A DNA stretch of 64,000 bases from Burkholderia guangdongensis (GTDB taxonomy: Bacteria > Pseudomonadota > Gammaproteobacteria > Burkholderiales > Burkholderiaceae). The notes under the pieces are model-generated. The model worked only from the letters and a program-made list of their open reading frames with translations, was not told where the DNA came from and did not search any database. Both the position numbers and the translations under genes were made by a program. This document shows, one piece after another, positions 17,615-26,660 of the stretch (positions are counted from its first letter, which is position 1; each line of letters starts with the position of its first letter). The stretch lies in contig NZ_JACBNX010000008.1 of assembly GCF_013403875.1 (NCBI RefSeq), positions 62,001 through 126,000 of the forward strand, in the 5' to 3' direction.

Positions 17615-20131
17615 ATGTTGACCGATCGGCTTTTCGCACGCTCGGCGCGAAAGTCCGGCCCATCGGCGGACTCGCAGCCGGCCCGCTGGCACCACGGACC
17701 GTGGTGGTCCAATTCGTATTTGCTCACGCCGCTTCTGTCGATCCTCGTTTTCCTGGTGGTGATGAGCCTCATTCTATGGAGCCTGAACCGCCGCGAACAG
17801 CAGCAGCAAGAGGACACGCTGTTCCGCAACGTCGCGTGGGCGCAGCAGCAGATCCGCCTGTCGATGACGGGCGCGCAGGAGCAATTGCAGGCGCTGTCGC
17901 GCGATCTCGCATCGGGCCGCCTCGACCAGCACGGCTTCCAGATGGCCGTCGCGGACGTGATGCAGACGCACCCCGAGATCCTCTACCTGAACTGGTACAC
18001 CGCGCCCGGCACGCAGCGCTGGCCGAACCTGCAGCCGCCCGCGCTCGGCCAGCGGCTCAACCGGCCGAACGACGCGCAGATGCAGGATGCGATCCGCAGC
18101 CAATATGCGCAAGCCCGCGACACGCGCCGCCAGGTCTACTCCCCGCTCCTCTACGACGACTTCGGCAACGGCTACCTGACGCTGCAGACGCCCGTGGTCC
18201 GCGACCGCGACTACCTCGGCTCGATCGCGGCCGTGTTCTCGGTCGAGGGGATCCTGAAGCACGACATCCCGGCCGAGCTGTCGTCGAAGTACAAGATCTC
18301 GATCACCGACGCGAACAACCGCGAGCTGTCGTCGACGTCGTCGCGGCCGCGCCTGCCGCGCGACTCGCACTACGACCTGCCGCTCGACCCGCCCGGCCAG
18401 GGGCTGACCGTGCGCGTGTATGCGTTCCCGCAGCTGACGAACCTGACGAACAATACGCTCGTCTGGCTCGTCGCGGGGCTGTCGTGCTTCGTGCTGTGGA
18501 GCCTCTGGAGCCTGTGGAAGCACACGCGGCAGCGTTTCGAGGCGCAGCAGGCGCTGTACGCGGAGGCGTTCTTCCGCCGCGCGATGGAGAATTCGGTGCT
18601 GATCGGCATGCGCGTGCTCGACATGCACGGCCGCATCACGCACGTGAACCCGGCGTTCTGCCGGATGACCGGCTGGGACGAGAGCGATCTCGTCGGCAAG
18701 ACCGCGCCGTTCCCGTACTGGCCGCGCGACGCGTACCCGGAAATGCAGCGCCAGCTCGACATGACGCTGCGCGGCAAGGCGCCGAGCTCCGGCTTCGAGC
18801 TGCGCGTGCGGCGCAAGAACGGCACGCTGTTCCACGCGCGGCTTTACGTATCGCCGCTGATCGACAGTTCGGGCCGGCAGACCGGCTGGATGTCGTCGAT
18901 GACCGACATCACCGAGCCGAAACGCGCGCGCGAGGAGCTCGCCGCCGCGCACGAGCGCTTCACGACCGTGCTCGAAAGCCTCGACGCGGCGGTGTCGGTG
19001 CTCGCGTCGGACAAGGCCGAGCTGCTGTTCGCGAACCGCTACTACCGCCATCTGTTCGGGATTCGCCCGGACGGCCACCTCGAGCTGTCCGGCGGCGGCT
19101 TCGACCGCACGCAGACGTCGTTCGACTCGATCGACAAGGTCGACACGTTCGCGGGCCTGCCCGCCGCCGTGCTGACGGACGGCAGCGCGGACGCGCAGGA
19201 GGTGTACGTCGACAGCATCCAGAAGTGGTTCGAGGTGCGCCGCCAGTACATCCAGTGGGTCGACGGCCACCTCGCGCAGATGCAGATCGCGACCGACATC
19301 ACGACGCGCAAGAAGGCGCAGGAGCTCGCGCACCAGCAGGAGGAGAAGCTGCAGTTCACGAGCCGGCTGATGACGATGGGCGAGATGGCGTCGTCGATCG
19401 CGCACGAATTGAACCAGCCGCTCGCCGCGATCAACAACTACTGCTCGGGCACGCTCGCGCTCGTGAAGAGCGGCCGCGGCACGCCCGAGACGCTGCAGCC
19501 GGCGCTCGAGAAGACCGCGCAGCAGGCGCTGCGCGCCGGGATGATCGTGAAGCGGATTCGCGAGTTCGTGAAGCGCAGCGAGCCGAAACGGCAGCCGGCG
19601 CGCGTCGCGGACATCGTCGCGGACGCGATCGGGCTCGCGGAAATCGAGGCGAGAAAGCGACGGATCCGGATCGTCACGGAAATCCTCGCAAGAATGCCTA
19701 TCATTTATGTCGACCCCGTATTGATCGAGCAGGTGCTCGTGAACCTGATGAAAAACGCCGCCGAGGCGATGGCCGACGTGAAGCTGCCGTCCGTGGACGG
19801 CACGATCCGCGTGACCGCGACCATCGACTCGGGCTTCGTCGACATCCGCGTGATCGATCAGGGGCCGGGCGTCGACGAAGCGACCGCCGAGCGCTTGTTC
19901 GAGCCCTTTTACAGTACCAAATCGGACGGCATGGGGATGGGGTTGAACATCTGCCGGTCGATCATCGAATCGCATCGCGGGCGTCTGTGGGTGGTGAACA
20001 ACGTCGAGCCGGACGGCCGGATTTCCGGCGCGACGTTCCACTGCAGTCTGCCCATTGGGGAACCCGAGGATCTCGGCCGTGGGGGGTCTGAGCCATCGGC
20101 ATCACAACTGTTACGGGAGAACTATGAATAG
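17615..20131 (+). CDS. Membrane PAS sensor histidine kinase, FixL-like
   Basis: 838 aa. TM1 is at about 34-57 and TM2 at about 280-302, enclosing a roughly 220-residue periplasmic sensor region (family not certain). These are followed by PAS1 (about 325-450), PAS2 (about 455-570), HisKA with IAHELNQPLAAINNY (H597) and HATPase_c (VNLMKNAAEAM, GPGVD, GMGMGLNICRSI). The arrangement resembles the FixL-like kinases described in B. dolosa and B. multivorans, which affect biofilm, motility and persistence. No PAS heme ligand was assigned, so oxygen sensing is unproven. The stop overlaps the fixJ-like start by 8 nt, showing tight coupling. Confidence 0.88.
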   Translation: MLTDRLFARSARKSGPSADSQPARWHHGPWWSNSYLLTPLLSILVFLVVMSLILWSLNRREQQQQEDTLFRNVAWAQQQIRLSMTGAQEQLQALSRDLASGRLDQHGFQMAVADVMQTHPEILYLNWYTAPGTQRWPNLQPPALGQRLNRPNDAQMQDAIRSQYAQARDTRRQVYSPLLYDDFGNGYLTLQTPVVRDRDYLGSIAAVFSVEGILKHDIPAELSSKYKISITDANNRELSSTSSRPRLPRDSHYDLPLDPPGQGLTVRVYAFPQLTNLTNNTLVWLVAGLSCFVLWSLWSLWKHTRQRFEAQQALYAEAFFRRAMENSVLIGMRVLDMHGRITHVNPAFCRMTGWDESDLVGKTAPFPYWPRDAYPEMQRQLDMTLRGKAPSSGFELRVRRKNGTLFHARLYVSPLIDSSGRQTGWMSSMTDITEPKRAREELAAAHERFTTVLESLDAAVSVLASDKAELLFANRYYRHLFGIRPDGHLELSGGGFDRTQTSFDSIDKVDTFAGLPAAVLTDGSADAQEVYVDSIQKWFEVRRQYIQWVDGHLAQMQIATDITTRKKAQELAHQQEEKLQFTSRLMTMGEMASSIAHELNQPLAAINNYCSGTLALVKSGRGTPETLQPALEKTAQQALRAGMIVKRIREFVKRSEPKRQPARVADIVADAIGLAEIEARKRRIRIVTEILARMPIIYVDPVLIEQVLVNLMKNAAEAMADVKLPSVDGTIRVTATIDSGFVDIRVIDQGPGVDEATAERLFEPFYSTKSDGMGMGLNICRSIIESHRGRLWVVNNVEPDGRISGATFHCSLPIGEPEDLGRGGSEPSASQLLRENYE

Positions 20132-20762
20132 CCCTGTCACCACCACTCAGGAAACCGTCTTTGTTGTCGACGACGACGAGGCCGTGCGCGATTCGCTGCG
20201 CTGGCTGCTGGAGGCGAACGGCTATCGCGTGCAATGCTTCTCGAGCGCCGAGCAGTTCATCGATGCCTATCAGCCGACGCAGCAGGCCGGCCAGATTGCG
20301 TGCCTGATTCTCGACGTGCGAATGTCGGGGATGAGCGGGCTCGAGTTGCAGGAACGCCTGATCGCCGACAATGCCGCGCTGCCGATCATCTTCGTGACGG
20401 GCCATGGCGACGTGCCGATGGCCGTGTCGACGATGAAGAAAGGCGCGATGGACTTTATCGAGAAACCGTTCGACGAGGCGGAGCTGCGCAAGCTCGTCGA
20501 GCGGATGCTCGACAAGGCCCGCAGCGAGAGCAAGAGCGTCCAGGAGCAGCGCGCGGCGAGCGAGCGCCTGTCGAAGCTGACCGCGCGCGAGCAGCAGGTG
20601 CTCGAGCGGATCATCGCCGGCCGCCTGAACAAGCAGATCGCCGACGATCTCGGCATCAGCATCAAGACGGTCGAGGCGCACCGCGCGAACATCATGGAAA
20701 AGCTCAACGTCAACACGGTCGCCGACCTGCTGCGCCTCGCGCTGTCGAAGAAGCAGGCGTAA
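20124..20762 (+). CDS. FixJ-like response regulator (REC-LuxR)
   Basis: 212 aa: receiver domain with acidic pocket VVDDDEA, phospho-acceptor D64 (LILDVRMSG) and the conserved Lys in FIEKPFDEAEL. The C-terminal GerE/LuxR HTH (about 145-205) has LTAREQQVLERI and LNKQIADDLGISIKTVEAHR. This is the NarL/FixJ architecture expected for the partner of the overlapping kinase. The start overlaps the kinase stop, with a GGGAGA Shine-Dalgarno inside the kinase gene. Confidence 0.92.
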   Translation: MNSPVTTTQETVFVVDDDEAVRDSLRWLLEANGYRVQCFSSAEQFIDAYQPTQQAGQIACLILDVRMSGMSGLELQERLIADNAALPIIFVTGHGDVPMAVSTMKKGAMDFIEKPFDEAELRKLVERMLDKARSESKSVQEQRAASERLSKLTAREQQVLERIIAGRLNKQIADDLGISIKTVEAHRANIMEKLNVNTVADLLRLALSKKQA

Positions 20763-20826
20763 GCGCCGCCACGGGCCGGCGGGCCGGCGCCTGCCGGCCG
20801 GTTCGACGTCGGGCACGGTGCCGTCT

Positions 20827-20865
20827 GGGCCAAACATTCGGGCCAAACATTCGGGCCACTCATCC
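20827..20865. repeat. Short tandem repeat, 3 x 13 bp
   Basis: GGGCCAAACATTC is present twice exactly and a third time with changes (GGGCCACTCATCC), in the 301-bp gap between the fixJ-like gene and folD. The rest of this gap holds no gene; folD's promoter is expected near 20990, where an AT-richer ATAATTCCGTG stretch lies. Confidence 0.8.
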
Positions 20866-21063
20866 GGCTCAAGCGCCCGGCCCGATCCGCACCGCCGGTC
20901 CGGTCGCCCACGCCCGTTGCGCCGCCTCCCCGGCGGCGCCGATGGCGCTTCATGCGCATTCCCCGTCGGACGGCGACAAGCGAACGGTATAATTCCGTGT
21001 TTTGCTGCGACGCAACCTCGGCGCCGCACGCCCCGCCTCCCAACCTGCTAGCAGAACCCCACG

Positions 21064-21918
21064 ATGACAGCCCTTCTGATCGACGGCAACGCCCTTTCGA
21101 AGACCCTGCGCGCCGAAGCCGCCGCACGCGCCGCCGCGCTGACCGCGCGCGGCCACCAGCCCGGCCTCGCCGTGATTCTCGTCGGCGACAACCCGGCGAG
21201 CGAAGTCTACGTACGCAACAAGATCAAGGCGTGCGAGGACAACGGCTTCTTCTCGCTGAAGGATCGCTATCCGGCGACGCTGTCCGAGGCCGACCTGCTC
21301 GCGCGCATCGATGCGCTGAACCGCGATCCGAAGATCCACGGGATTCTCGTGCAGTTGCCGCTGCCGAAGCACATCGACAGCCACAAGGTGATCGAGGCGA
21401 TCGCGCCCGGCAAGGACGTCGACGGCTTTCACGTCGCGAACGCCGGCGCGCTGATGACCGGCAAGCCGCTGTTCCGTCCGTGCACGCCGTACGGCGTGAT
21501 GAAGATGTTCGAAGCGCACGGCATTGCGCTGTCGGGCGCGAACGCGGTCGTGATCGGCCGCTCGAACATCGTCGGCAAGCCGATGGCGATGATGCTGCTC
21601 GAAGCGGGCGCGACCGTCACGATCTGCCATAGCAAGACGCGCGATCTTGCCGCGCACACGCGTGAAGCCGACATCGTGGTCGCCGCGGTCGGCAAGCGCA
21701 ACATCGTGACCGCCGACATGGTGAAGCCGGGGGCGACCGTGATCGACGTCGGCATGAACCGCGACGACGCCGGCAAGCTGTGCGGCGACGTCGACTTCGA
21801 GGGCGTGAAGGAAGTCGCCGGCCACATCACGCCGGTGCCGGGCGGCGTCGGCCCGATGACGATCACGATGCTGCTGATCAATACGATCGAAGCGGCCGAG
21901 CGGGCGGCTGCGGCCTGA
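21064..21918 (+). CDS. folD: Bifunctional methylenetetrahydrofolate dehydrogenase/cyclohydrolase FolD
   Basis: Interconverts 5,10-methylene-THF and 10-formyl-THF using NADP+, feeding purine and formyl-Met-tRNA synthesis. 284 aa, normal length. The signature [14 protein letters not shown] holds the catalytic lysine region, and the nucleotide-binding part has [16 protein letters not shown] and [13 protein letters not shown]. Single gene, no operon partner; it is followed by a 420-bp gap with a minisatellite. Confidence 0.96.
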   Translation: MTALLIDGNALSKTLRAEAAARAAALTARGHQPGLAVILVGDNPASEVYVRNKIKACEDNGFFSLKDRYPATLSEADLLARIDALNRDPKIHGILVQLPLPKHIDSHKVIEAIAPGKDVDGFHVANAGALMTGKPLFRPCTPYGVMKMFEAHGIALSGANAVVIGRSNIVGKPMAMMLLEAGATVTICHSKTRDLAAHTREADIVVAAVGKRNIVTADMVKPGATVIDVGMNRDDAGKLCGDVDFEGVKEVAGHITPVPGGVGPMTITMLLINTIEAAERAAAA

Positions 21919-21991
21919 GCCTTTCCGCCCGCCGGCGCGCGGGCCGACCGCATGCGTCCGGTAGGCACGCATCGGCGCAGGTCGTATCCCG

Positions 21992-22111
21992 CATGTCGGT
22001 TCGCATCTCGGCCCGCATTTCAGCCCGCATTTCAGCCCGTATCGCAACCCGTATCGCAGCCTGCATATCGGCCCGCGTCTCTGTCCACATAGCGGCCCAC
22101 ATCGCGCCCCG
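21992..22111. repeat. Minisatellite, exactly 10 x 12 bp
   Basis: Ten contiguous degenerate 12-mers of the type CATNTCGGCCCG (for example CATTTCAGCCCG twice in a row) fill 120 bp between folD and the M3 peptidase gene. Read on the minus strand they would give a tetrapeptide pattern such as RAEM, but no start signal or family supports translation. The remainder of 21919-22338 shows no gene other than the peptidase leader. Confidence 0.85.
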
Positions 22112-22338
22112 CCATCACCCTCTTCCACGCGCCACGCGCGCGATCCCGTCCTCGATCGCGCGCGACGCGGCAGCCCGCCACCGCACGCCGGCCCCGATCC
22201 TCACGCGCGCCCCAATCGCGCCGTTAGAAACTATCGATTGGAAACCGCGCGATGCGCCCCAATAATGTCGGTATCGGGCGCCACGGCGCCCGCTCGCCTT
22301 ACCATCCCGGCCCAACACGCCACAAGACAGGGAGTCCT

Positions 22339-24426
22339 ATGTCCGCCAGCGCCAACACCAATCCGCTTCTCGATTTCTCGGGCCTGCCCCGCTTCGGCGA
22401 AATCCGTCCCGACCACGTAACGCCCGCGCTGGACGCGCTGCTCGACGCCGCGAACCGCGCGGTCGACGCCGCCAGCGCGCCCGGCACGCCGGCGACGTGG
22501 GGCGACGTCGTCGAGACGGTCGAACGCGCGACGGAGCCGCTCGGCCGCGCGTGGGGCGTCGTCGGCCATCTGAACGCGGTGGCCGACACCGCCGAGCTGC
22601 GCGTCGCTTACGGCGAGAACCTGCCGCGCGTGACCGAATTCTGGTCGAGCGTCGGCCAGAATCTCGCGCTGTACGAGAAGTACAAGGCGATCGCCGCAAG
22701 CGCCGAATACGCGACGCTCACCGTCGAGCGCAAGAAGATCCTCGACAACGCGCTGCGCGACTTCCGCCTGTCGGGCGCCGAGCTGCCCGAAGACCAGAAG
22801 CCGCGTTTCGCCGAGCTGCAGGAGCGGCAGGCGGCGCTGTCGAAAGCGTTCTCCGATCACGTGCTCGACGCGACGAACGGTTACGCGTACTTCGCGCCCA
22901 GCGAGGACGAGCTCGCCGGGCTGCCCGCCGACGCGATCGAGGCCGCGCGCGAAGCCGCGCAGAAGGATGGCAAGGACGGCTGGAAATTCACGCTGCACTT
23001 CCCATCGTACTTCCCGGTGCTGCAGTACGCGAACAATCGCGCGATGCGCGAGACGCTGTACCGCGCGTACACGACGCGCGCGTCGGAGCTCGGCCCGCAG
23101 TACGGCGGCGGCAAGATCGACTGGAACAACACCGGGATCGTCGCCGACGAACTGAAGCTGCGTCGCGAGGAAGCGCAGATGCTCGGCTACCGGAACTTCG
23201 CGGAGGTGTCGCTCGCGCCGAAGATGGCCGAATCGCCCGCGCAGGTCATCGCGTTCCTCGAGGATCTCGCGGTGCGCGCGCGTCCGCATGCGGAACAGGA
23301 CTGGGACGAGCTGCGCGCGTTCGCCGCGAACGAGCTCGGCCTCGCCGAACTCGCGCCGTGGGACGTCGCCTATGCGGCGGAGAAGCTGCGCGAGCAGCGC
23401 TACGCGTTCTCGGAGAACGAGGTCAAGCAGTATTTCCCGGAACCGGCCGTGCTGAAGGGCCTGTTCACCGTCACCGAAACGCTGTTCGGCGTGCGGATCA
23501 AGCCCGACGACGCGCCGGTCTGGCACCCGGACGTGCGCTTCTTCCGCGTCGAGAACCGCGACGGCTCGCTCGTCGCGCAGTTCTATCTCGACCTGTACGC
23601 GCGCGAAGGCAAGCGCGGCGGCGCATGGATGGACGACGCGCGCTCGCGCGCGAAGCGCGGCGGCGACGTGCAGACGCCGGTCGCATACCTGACCTGCAAC
23701 TTCTCCGCACCGGTCGGCGGCAAGCCCGCATGCTTCACGCACGACGAGGTGATCACGCTGTTCCACGAGTTCGGCCACGGGCTGCATCACATGCTGACGC
23801 GCGTCGACGAGCTCGGCGTGTCCGGCATCAACGGCGTCGAGTGGGACGCGGTCGAGCTGCCGTCGCAGTTCATGGAGAACTTCTGCTGGGAGTGGGACGT
23901 GTTGACGTCGATGTCGTCGCACGTCGACACCGGGTTGCCGCTGCCGCGCGAGCTGTTCGACAAGATGCTCGCCGCGAAGAACTTCCAGAGCGGGCTCGGC
24001 ACGCTGCGGCAGATCGTGTTCTCGATGTTCGACATGCTGCTGCACGTCGACTTCGATCCGGCCGGCGCGCTCGGCGTGAACGACTTCGCGCGCGAGATCA
24101 ACGAGCGCTTCCACGTGATCCCGCAGGCGCCGTTCTCGCGCTGGCCGAACACGTTCAGCCACATCTTCGCGGGCGGGTATGCCGCCGGCTACTACAGCTA
24201 CAAGTGGGCCGAGGTGCTGTCGGCGGACGCGTACGCGGCGTTCGAGGAAGCCGCGAAGGCGAGCGGCAGCGTGCTCGACGTGGCGACCGGCACACGCTAT
24301 CGCCGCGAGATCCTCGAGGTCGGCGGCAGCCGGCCGGCAATGGACTCCTTCAAGGCGTTCCGCGGCCGGGAACCGGAGATCGACGCGCTGCTGCGTCACA
24401 GCGGGATGGCCGCGCCCGCGCACTGA
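22339..24426 (+). CDS. prlC: M3 family oligopeptidase A
   Basis: Cytoplasmic zinc oligopeptidase (OpdA/PrlC family) that degrades small peptides, including released signal peptides. 695 aa, normal length. The zinc motif HEXXH is seen as HEFGHGLHH, with the downstream Glu in the VEWDAVELPSQFMENF stretch. The start at 22339 (MSASANTNPLLDFSGLP) has GGGAG 8 nt upstream; the longer in-frame extension is rejected because it runs into non-coding leader. Monocistronic, with a convergent terminator shared with dinB. Confidence 0.94.
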   Translation: MSASANTNPLLDFSGLPRFGEIRPDHVTPALDALLDAANRAVDAASAPGTPATWGDVVETVERATEPLGRAWGVVGHLNAVADTAELRVAYGENLPRVTEFWSSVGQNLALYEKYKAIAASAEYATLTVERKKILDNALRDFRLSGAELPEDQKPRFAELQERQAALSKAFSDHVLDATNGYAYFAPSEDELAGLPADAIEAAREAAQKDGKDGWKFTLHFPSYFPVLQYANNRAMRETLYRAYTTRASELGPQYGGGKIDWNNTGIVADELKLRREEAQMLGYRNFAEVSLAPKMAESPAQVIAFLEDLAVRARPHAEQDWDELRAFAANELGLAELAPWDVAYAAEKLREQRYAFSENEVKQYFPEPAVLKGLFTVTETLFGVRIKPDDAPVWHPDVRFFRVENRDGSLVAQFYLDLYAREGKRGGAWMDDARSRAKRGGDVQTPVAYLTCNFSAPVGGKPACFTHDEVITLFHEFGHGLHHMLTRVDELGVSGINGVEWDAVELPSQFMENFCWEWDVLTSMSSHVDTGLPLPRELFDKMLAAKNFQSGLGTLRQIVFSMFDMLLHVDFDPAGALGVNDFAREINERFHVIPQAPFSRWPNTFSHIFAGGYAAGYYSYKWAEVLSADAYAAFEEAAKASGSVLDVATGTRYRREILEVGGSRPAMDSFKAFRGREPEIDALLRHSGMAAPAH

Positions 24427-24453
24427 GCCCGCCCGCTTCGCGCCGGCATCGGG

Positions 24454-24521
24454 AAAAGCACCGCGAGTTGCAGTTGGCGAATTGATACTCGCGAATTGCA
24501 GCTGAATTCGGCGGTGCTTTT
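24454..24521. terminator. Bidirectional terminator between prlC and dinB
   Basis: Outer arms AAAAGCACCGC (24454-24464) and GCGGTGCTTTT (24511-24521) enclose two near-identical inner segments GCGAGTTGCAG / GCGAATTGCAG. The A/T-flanked GC stem serves both converging genes. Confidence 0.75.
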
Positions 24522-24522
24522 G

Positions 24523-25671
24523 TTATCTCCCCGGCGGTTCGGGCTCCTCGAACAGCGCGATCTGCCCGTGCCGCTCGGGCGTATCCTCGTCGATCCGCAC
24601 GCCGACGCCGAGCAGCCGCACCGGCTGCGCGCGCCGCGCGAAGCCCTTCGCGAGCAGCACGAGCGCGGTATCGACGCTCGTCGCGTCGGCCACGCATTCG
24701 ACCGTCGTGCGCCGGAAATCGGCGAAGCGGATTTTCACGTACAGCTTGCGGATCGACCGCGCGGCGCCCGCGCGCGCGATCCGCGCGTCGAGCTGGCCGG
24801 TCAGCTTGCGAATCTCGGCCGCGCATTGATCGAGCGTCGTCAGGTCGGTCACGTAGGTCGTCTCGACGCTGACCGATTTGCGCTCCTGGTCGGCGTCGAC
24901 AGGCCGATCGTCGATCCCGCGCGACAGTTCGAACAGGCGCCGCCCGAACGCGCCGAACGCGTGATGCAGATCGAACAGCGACCACGTGCGCAACTGCGCG
25001 CAAGTTTCGATGCCGAGCTTCTCTAGCCGCGCCGCGGTGACCTTGCCGACACCGTGCAGCTTGCGCACCGGCAGCGCGGCGACGAACGCGTCGACCTCGT
25101 GCGGCCGCACGACGAACAGGCCGTCCGGCTTGTTCCAGTCGGACGCGATCTTCGCGATGAACTTGTTCGGCGCAACGCCCGCCGACACCGTCACGCCGAC
25201 CGTGTCGCGCACGCGCTCGCGGATCTCGCGCGCGATCAACGTCGCGCTGCCCTGGCAGCGTTCGGTGCGGCTCACGTCGAGATACGCCTCGTCGAGCGAC
25301 AGCGGCTCGACGTCGGGCGTGTAGTCGCGGTAGATCGCCATGATCAGCCGCGACGCGGCGCGGTACTTGTCCATCGCGGGCGGCAGGATCAGAAGATCGG
25401 GACACTTGCGCATCGCGAGTGCGGACGACATTGCCGAATGTACGCCGAACCGACGCGCGTCGTAGTTGCAGGTCGCGATCACGCCGCGCTGGTCCGGGCG
25501 GCCGCCGACCGCGAGCGGACGGCCGCGCAGCGACGGATCGTCGCGCATTTCGACCGACGCGTAGAAGCAGTCGCAATCGCAATGGATGATCTTGCGCGCG
25601 CGCGGCGGCGGCGGCGCGTCGCTCGGAAGCGGCGCGGACGGATCGGCAGAGGGGACGAGGGTCGCGTTCAC
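24523..25671 (-). CDS. dinB: DNA polymerase IV (Y-family translesion polymerase)
   Basis: Error-prone polymerase that bypasses lesions. 382 aa from a GTG start. The palm has DCDCFYASVE near the N-terminus and SLDEAYLDVS (catalytic Asp/Glu); the HhH region reads KLHGVGKVTAARLEKLGI and the little finger follows. Start choice: a LexA box at 25680-25699 carries the -10 element, so any start upstream of about 25675 would precede the transcript; GTG at 25671 is the first usable codon. This implies a nearly leaderless mRNA. Confidence 0.93.
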   Translation of the reverse strand: MNATLVPSADPSAPLPSDAPPPPRARKIIHCDCDCFYASVEMRDDPSLRGRPLAVGGRPDQRGVIATCNYDARRFGVHSAMSSALAMRKCPDLLILPPAMDKYRAASRLIMAIYRDYTPDVEPLSLDEAYLDVSRTERCQGSATLIAREIRERVRDTVGVTVSAGVAPNKFIAKIASDWNKPDGLFVVRPHEVDAFVAALPVRKLHGVGKVTAARLEKLGIETCAQLRTWSLFDLHHAFGAFGRRLFELSRGIDDRPVDADQERKSVSVETTYVTDLTTLDQCAAEIRKLTGQLDARIARAGAARSIRKLYVKIRFADFRRTTVECVADATSVDTALVLLAKGFARRAQPVRLLGVGVRIDEDTPERHGQIALFEEPEPPGR

Positions 25672-25679
25672 GGTGTCGA

Positions 25680-25699
25680 TACTGTACAAAAACCCAGTA
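25680..25699 (-). promoter_or_regulatory. LexA (SOS) box and core promoter of dinB
   Basis: TACTGT-ACAAAAAC-CCAGTA fits the 20-bp LexA consensus with one mismatch in the inner CTG/CAG core (CCAG for ACAG). On the minus strand TTGTCT, 17 bp, TACAGT gives a plausible -35/-10 with the -10 inside the box, so LexA would block polymerase directly. It lies 8 nt from the GTG start. Confidence 0.88.
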
Positions 25700-25791
25700 A
25701 TCGAGACAAGCGCCTGCTTTGTTGCAGTCGTAGTCGGCGCGAACTTGCGCCTGCTAGAATGGCCGCGCCGTCCTATTTCATATGAATAAAT

Positions 25792-26223
25792 ATGGCGAAC
25801 ACCTACATGTATGCTGGCCACTCGGATCTGACGCCGGCTGAACTGTTCTTTTTCATCGCAGCACAGGAAACGTGCGAGCAGATTGGAATCAACGACATCG
25901 AGGGCGTTGTCCTGGTTCTATCCGGCTGGCCAATCCTCCCAACACGCGGAAAGTTTGCCGGAGCAACTAAAGGAACGTCCGTTGCCTCCGTCATGGCGCG
26001 CTCGCTCTTCCGTTTCCAGTTGAAGCGGCGCGTCCTTCCAACACTCACGCTGGAAAGCATCAAGTCCTTCCGCATCATTTTGACCCGCAAGCTGAGCGTG
26101 TTCGTCGGTCGGGCGGTGCCCGGGTTAGGGTGGGTGCTGCTCGCACGCGACGCGTTCATGATCGTCCGCAACACGGTTGTCAAATACAACCGATTGGCCA
26201 AGCCCGAGGACCGGGTGCTCTGA
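25792..26223 (+). CDS. STM2901-like small membrane-associated protein
   Basis: 143 aa, from MANTYMYAGHSDLTPAELFF. It resembles, from memory, enterobacterial proteins of the Salmonella STM2901 type: similar opening (YxGHSxLTxxELFFxI), central GTKGTS-like AGATKGTSVASVMAR, and the ending YNRLAKPEDRVL. A hydrophobic stretch GRAVPGLGWVLLARDAF is the only membrane-like part. The function of the family is unknown. DNA is lower in GC than the neighbours, suggesting transfer. The stop overlaps the DUF1493 start (TGATG). Confidence 0.7.
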   Translation: MANTYMYAGHSDLTPAELFFFIAAQETCEQIGINDIEGVVLVLSGWPILPTRGKFAGATKGTSVASVMARSLFRFQLKRRVLPTLTLESIKSFRIILTRKLSVFVGRAVPGLGWVLLARDAFMIVRNTVVKYNRLAKPEDRVL

Positions 26224-26579
26224 TGGAGAACGTATCCTGGGACGCGGTGACAGCGTTCGTGCGGACGGAGGTTGGCCTTGGCCCGTCGAAACCCTTGACC
26301 CATAACACAAGGCTCCGGGAAGACCTTGGCCAGACCGGCGACGAAGCCAACGATCTCATGGGTCATTTTTTTGAACGGTTCGAGGTCGATCCGGGCGACT
26401 TCGATTTTCACCGTTACTTTCTTATGGAAGGTGAGGGACTGCTGTATTCGCTGTTCCAGCGGTGGGTCATGCGAAAACCCCACACATTCCAACGTGAACC
26501 GATCACGCTTGCCATGCTTTACCAGGCGGCCCGCACCAAACGGTGGGATTCTCGTGCCATGCCGAAAGGAGACATATGA
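26223..26579 (+). CDS. DUF1493 (acyl-carrier-like) protein
   Basis: 118 aa. The pattern LTHNTRLREDLGQTGDEAND and FFERFEVDPGDFDFHRYF matches DUF1493, a family with an acyl-carrier-protein-like helical layout. The Ser of true carriers (DSL) is replaced by DEAND here, so phosphopantetheinylation is not expected. It is translationally coupled to the STM2901-like gene and to the 22-codon ORF that follows (ATATGA overlap). Enterobacteria carry related DUF1493/STM2901 gene pairs. Function unknown. Confidence 0.72.
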   Translation: MENVSWDAVTAFVRTEVGLGPSKPLTHNTRLREDLGQTGDEANDLMGHFFERFEVDPGDFDFHRYFLMEGEGLLYSLFQRWVMRKPHTFQREPITLAMLYQAARTKRWDSRAMPKGDI

Positions 26580-26644
26580 GCAAAACTATCGAAGTCAGGG
26601 CGGAATGCGTCGCTGATCGGCCTCGGTTTTCGCAACGCGCGTAG
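26576..26644 (+). pseudogene. 22-codon ORF, probable remnant of a third cassette gene
   Basis: ATG overlaps the DUF1493 stop and has an AGGAGA Shine-Dalgarno 6 nt upstream. It reads MSKTIEVRAECVADRPRFSQ then RA and stops. Start signals are better than expected by chance for so short a reading. It looks like the 5' end of a truncated gene, cut close to the tRNA-fMet terminator; a real micropeptide cannot be excluded. Confidence 0.5.
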
Positions 26645-26660
26645 CACCGCCCGGAAAGCA

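Noticed and set aside
21878..22102. Minus-strand frame with RAEM-like repeats over the 12-bp minisatellite
   Set aside because: It arises because the repeat length is a multiple of three; no start signal and no homology.
21992..22111. CRISPR-like array
   Set aside because: Units are contiguous 12-mers with no spacers.
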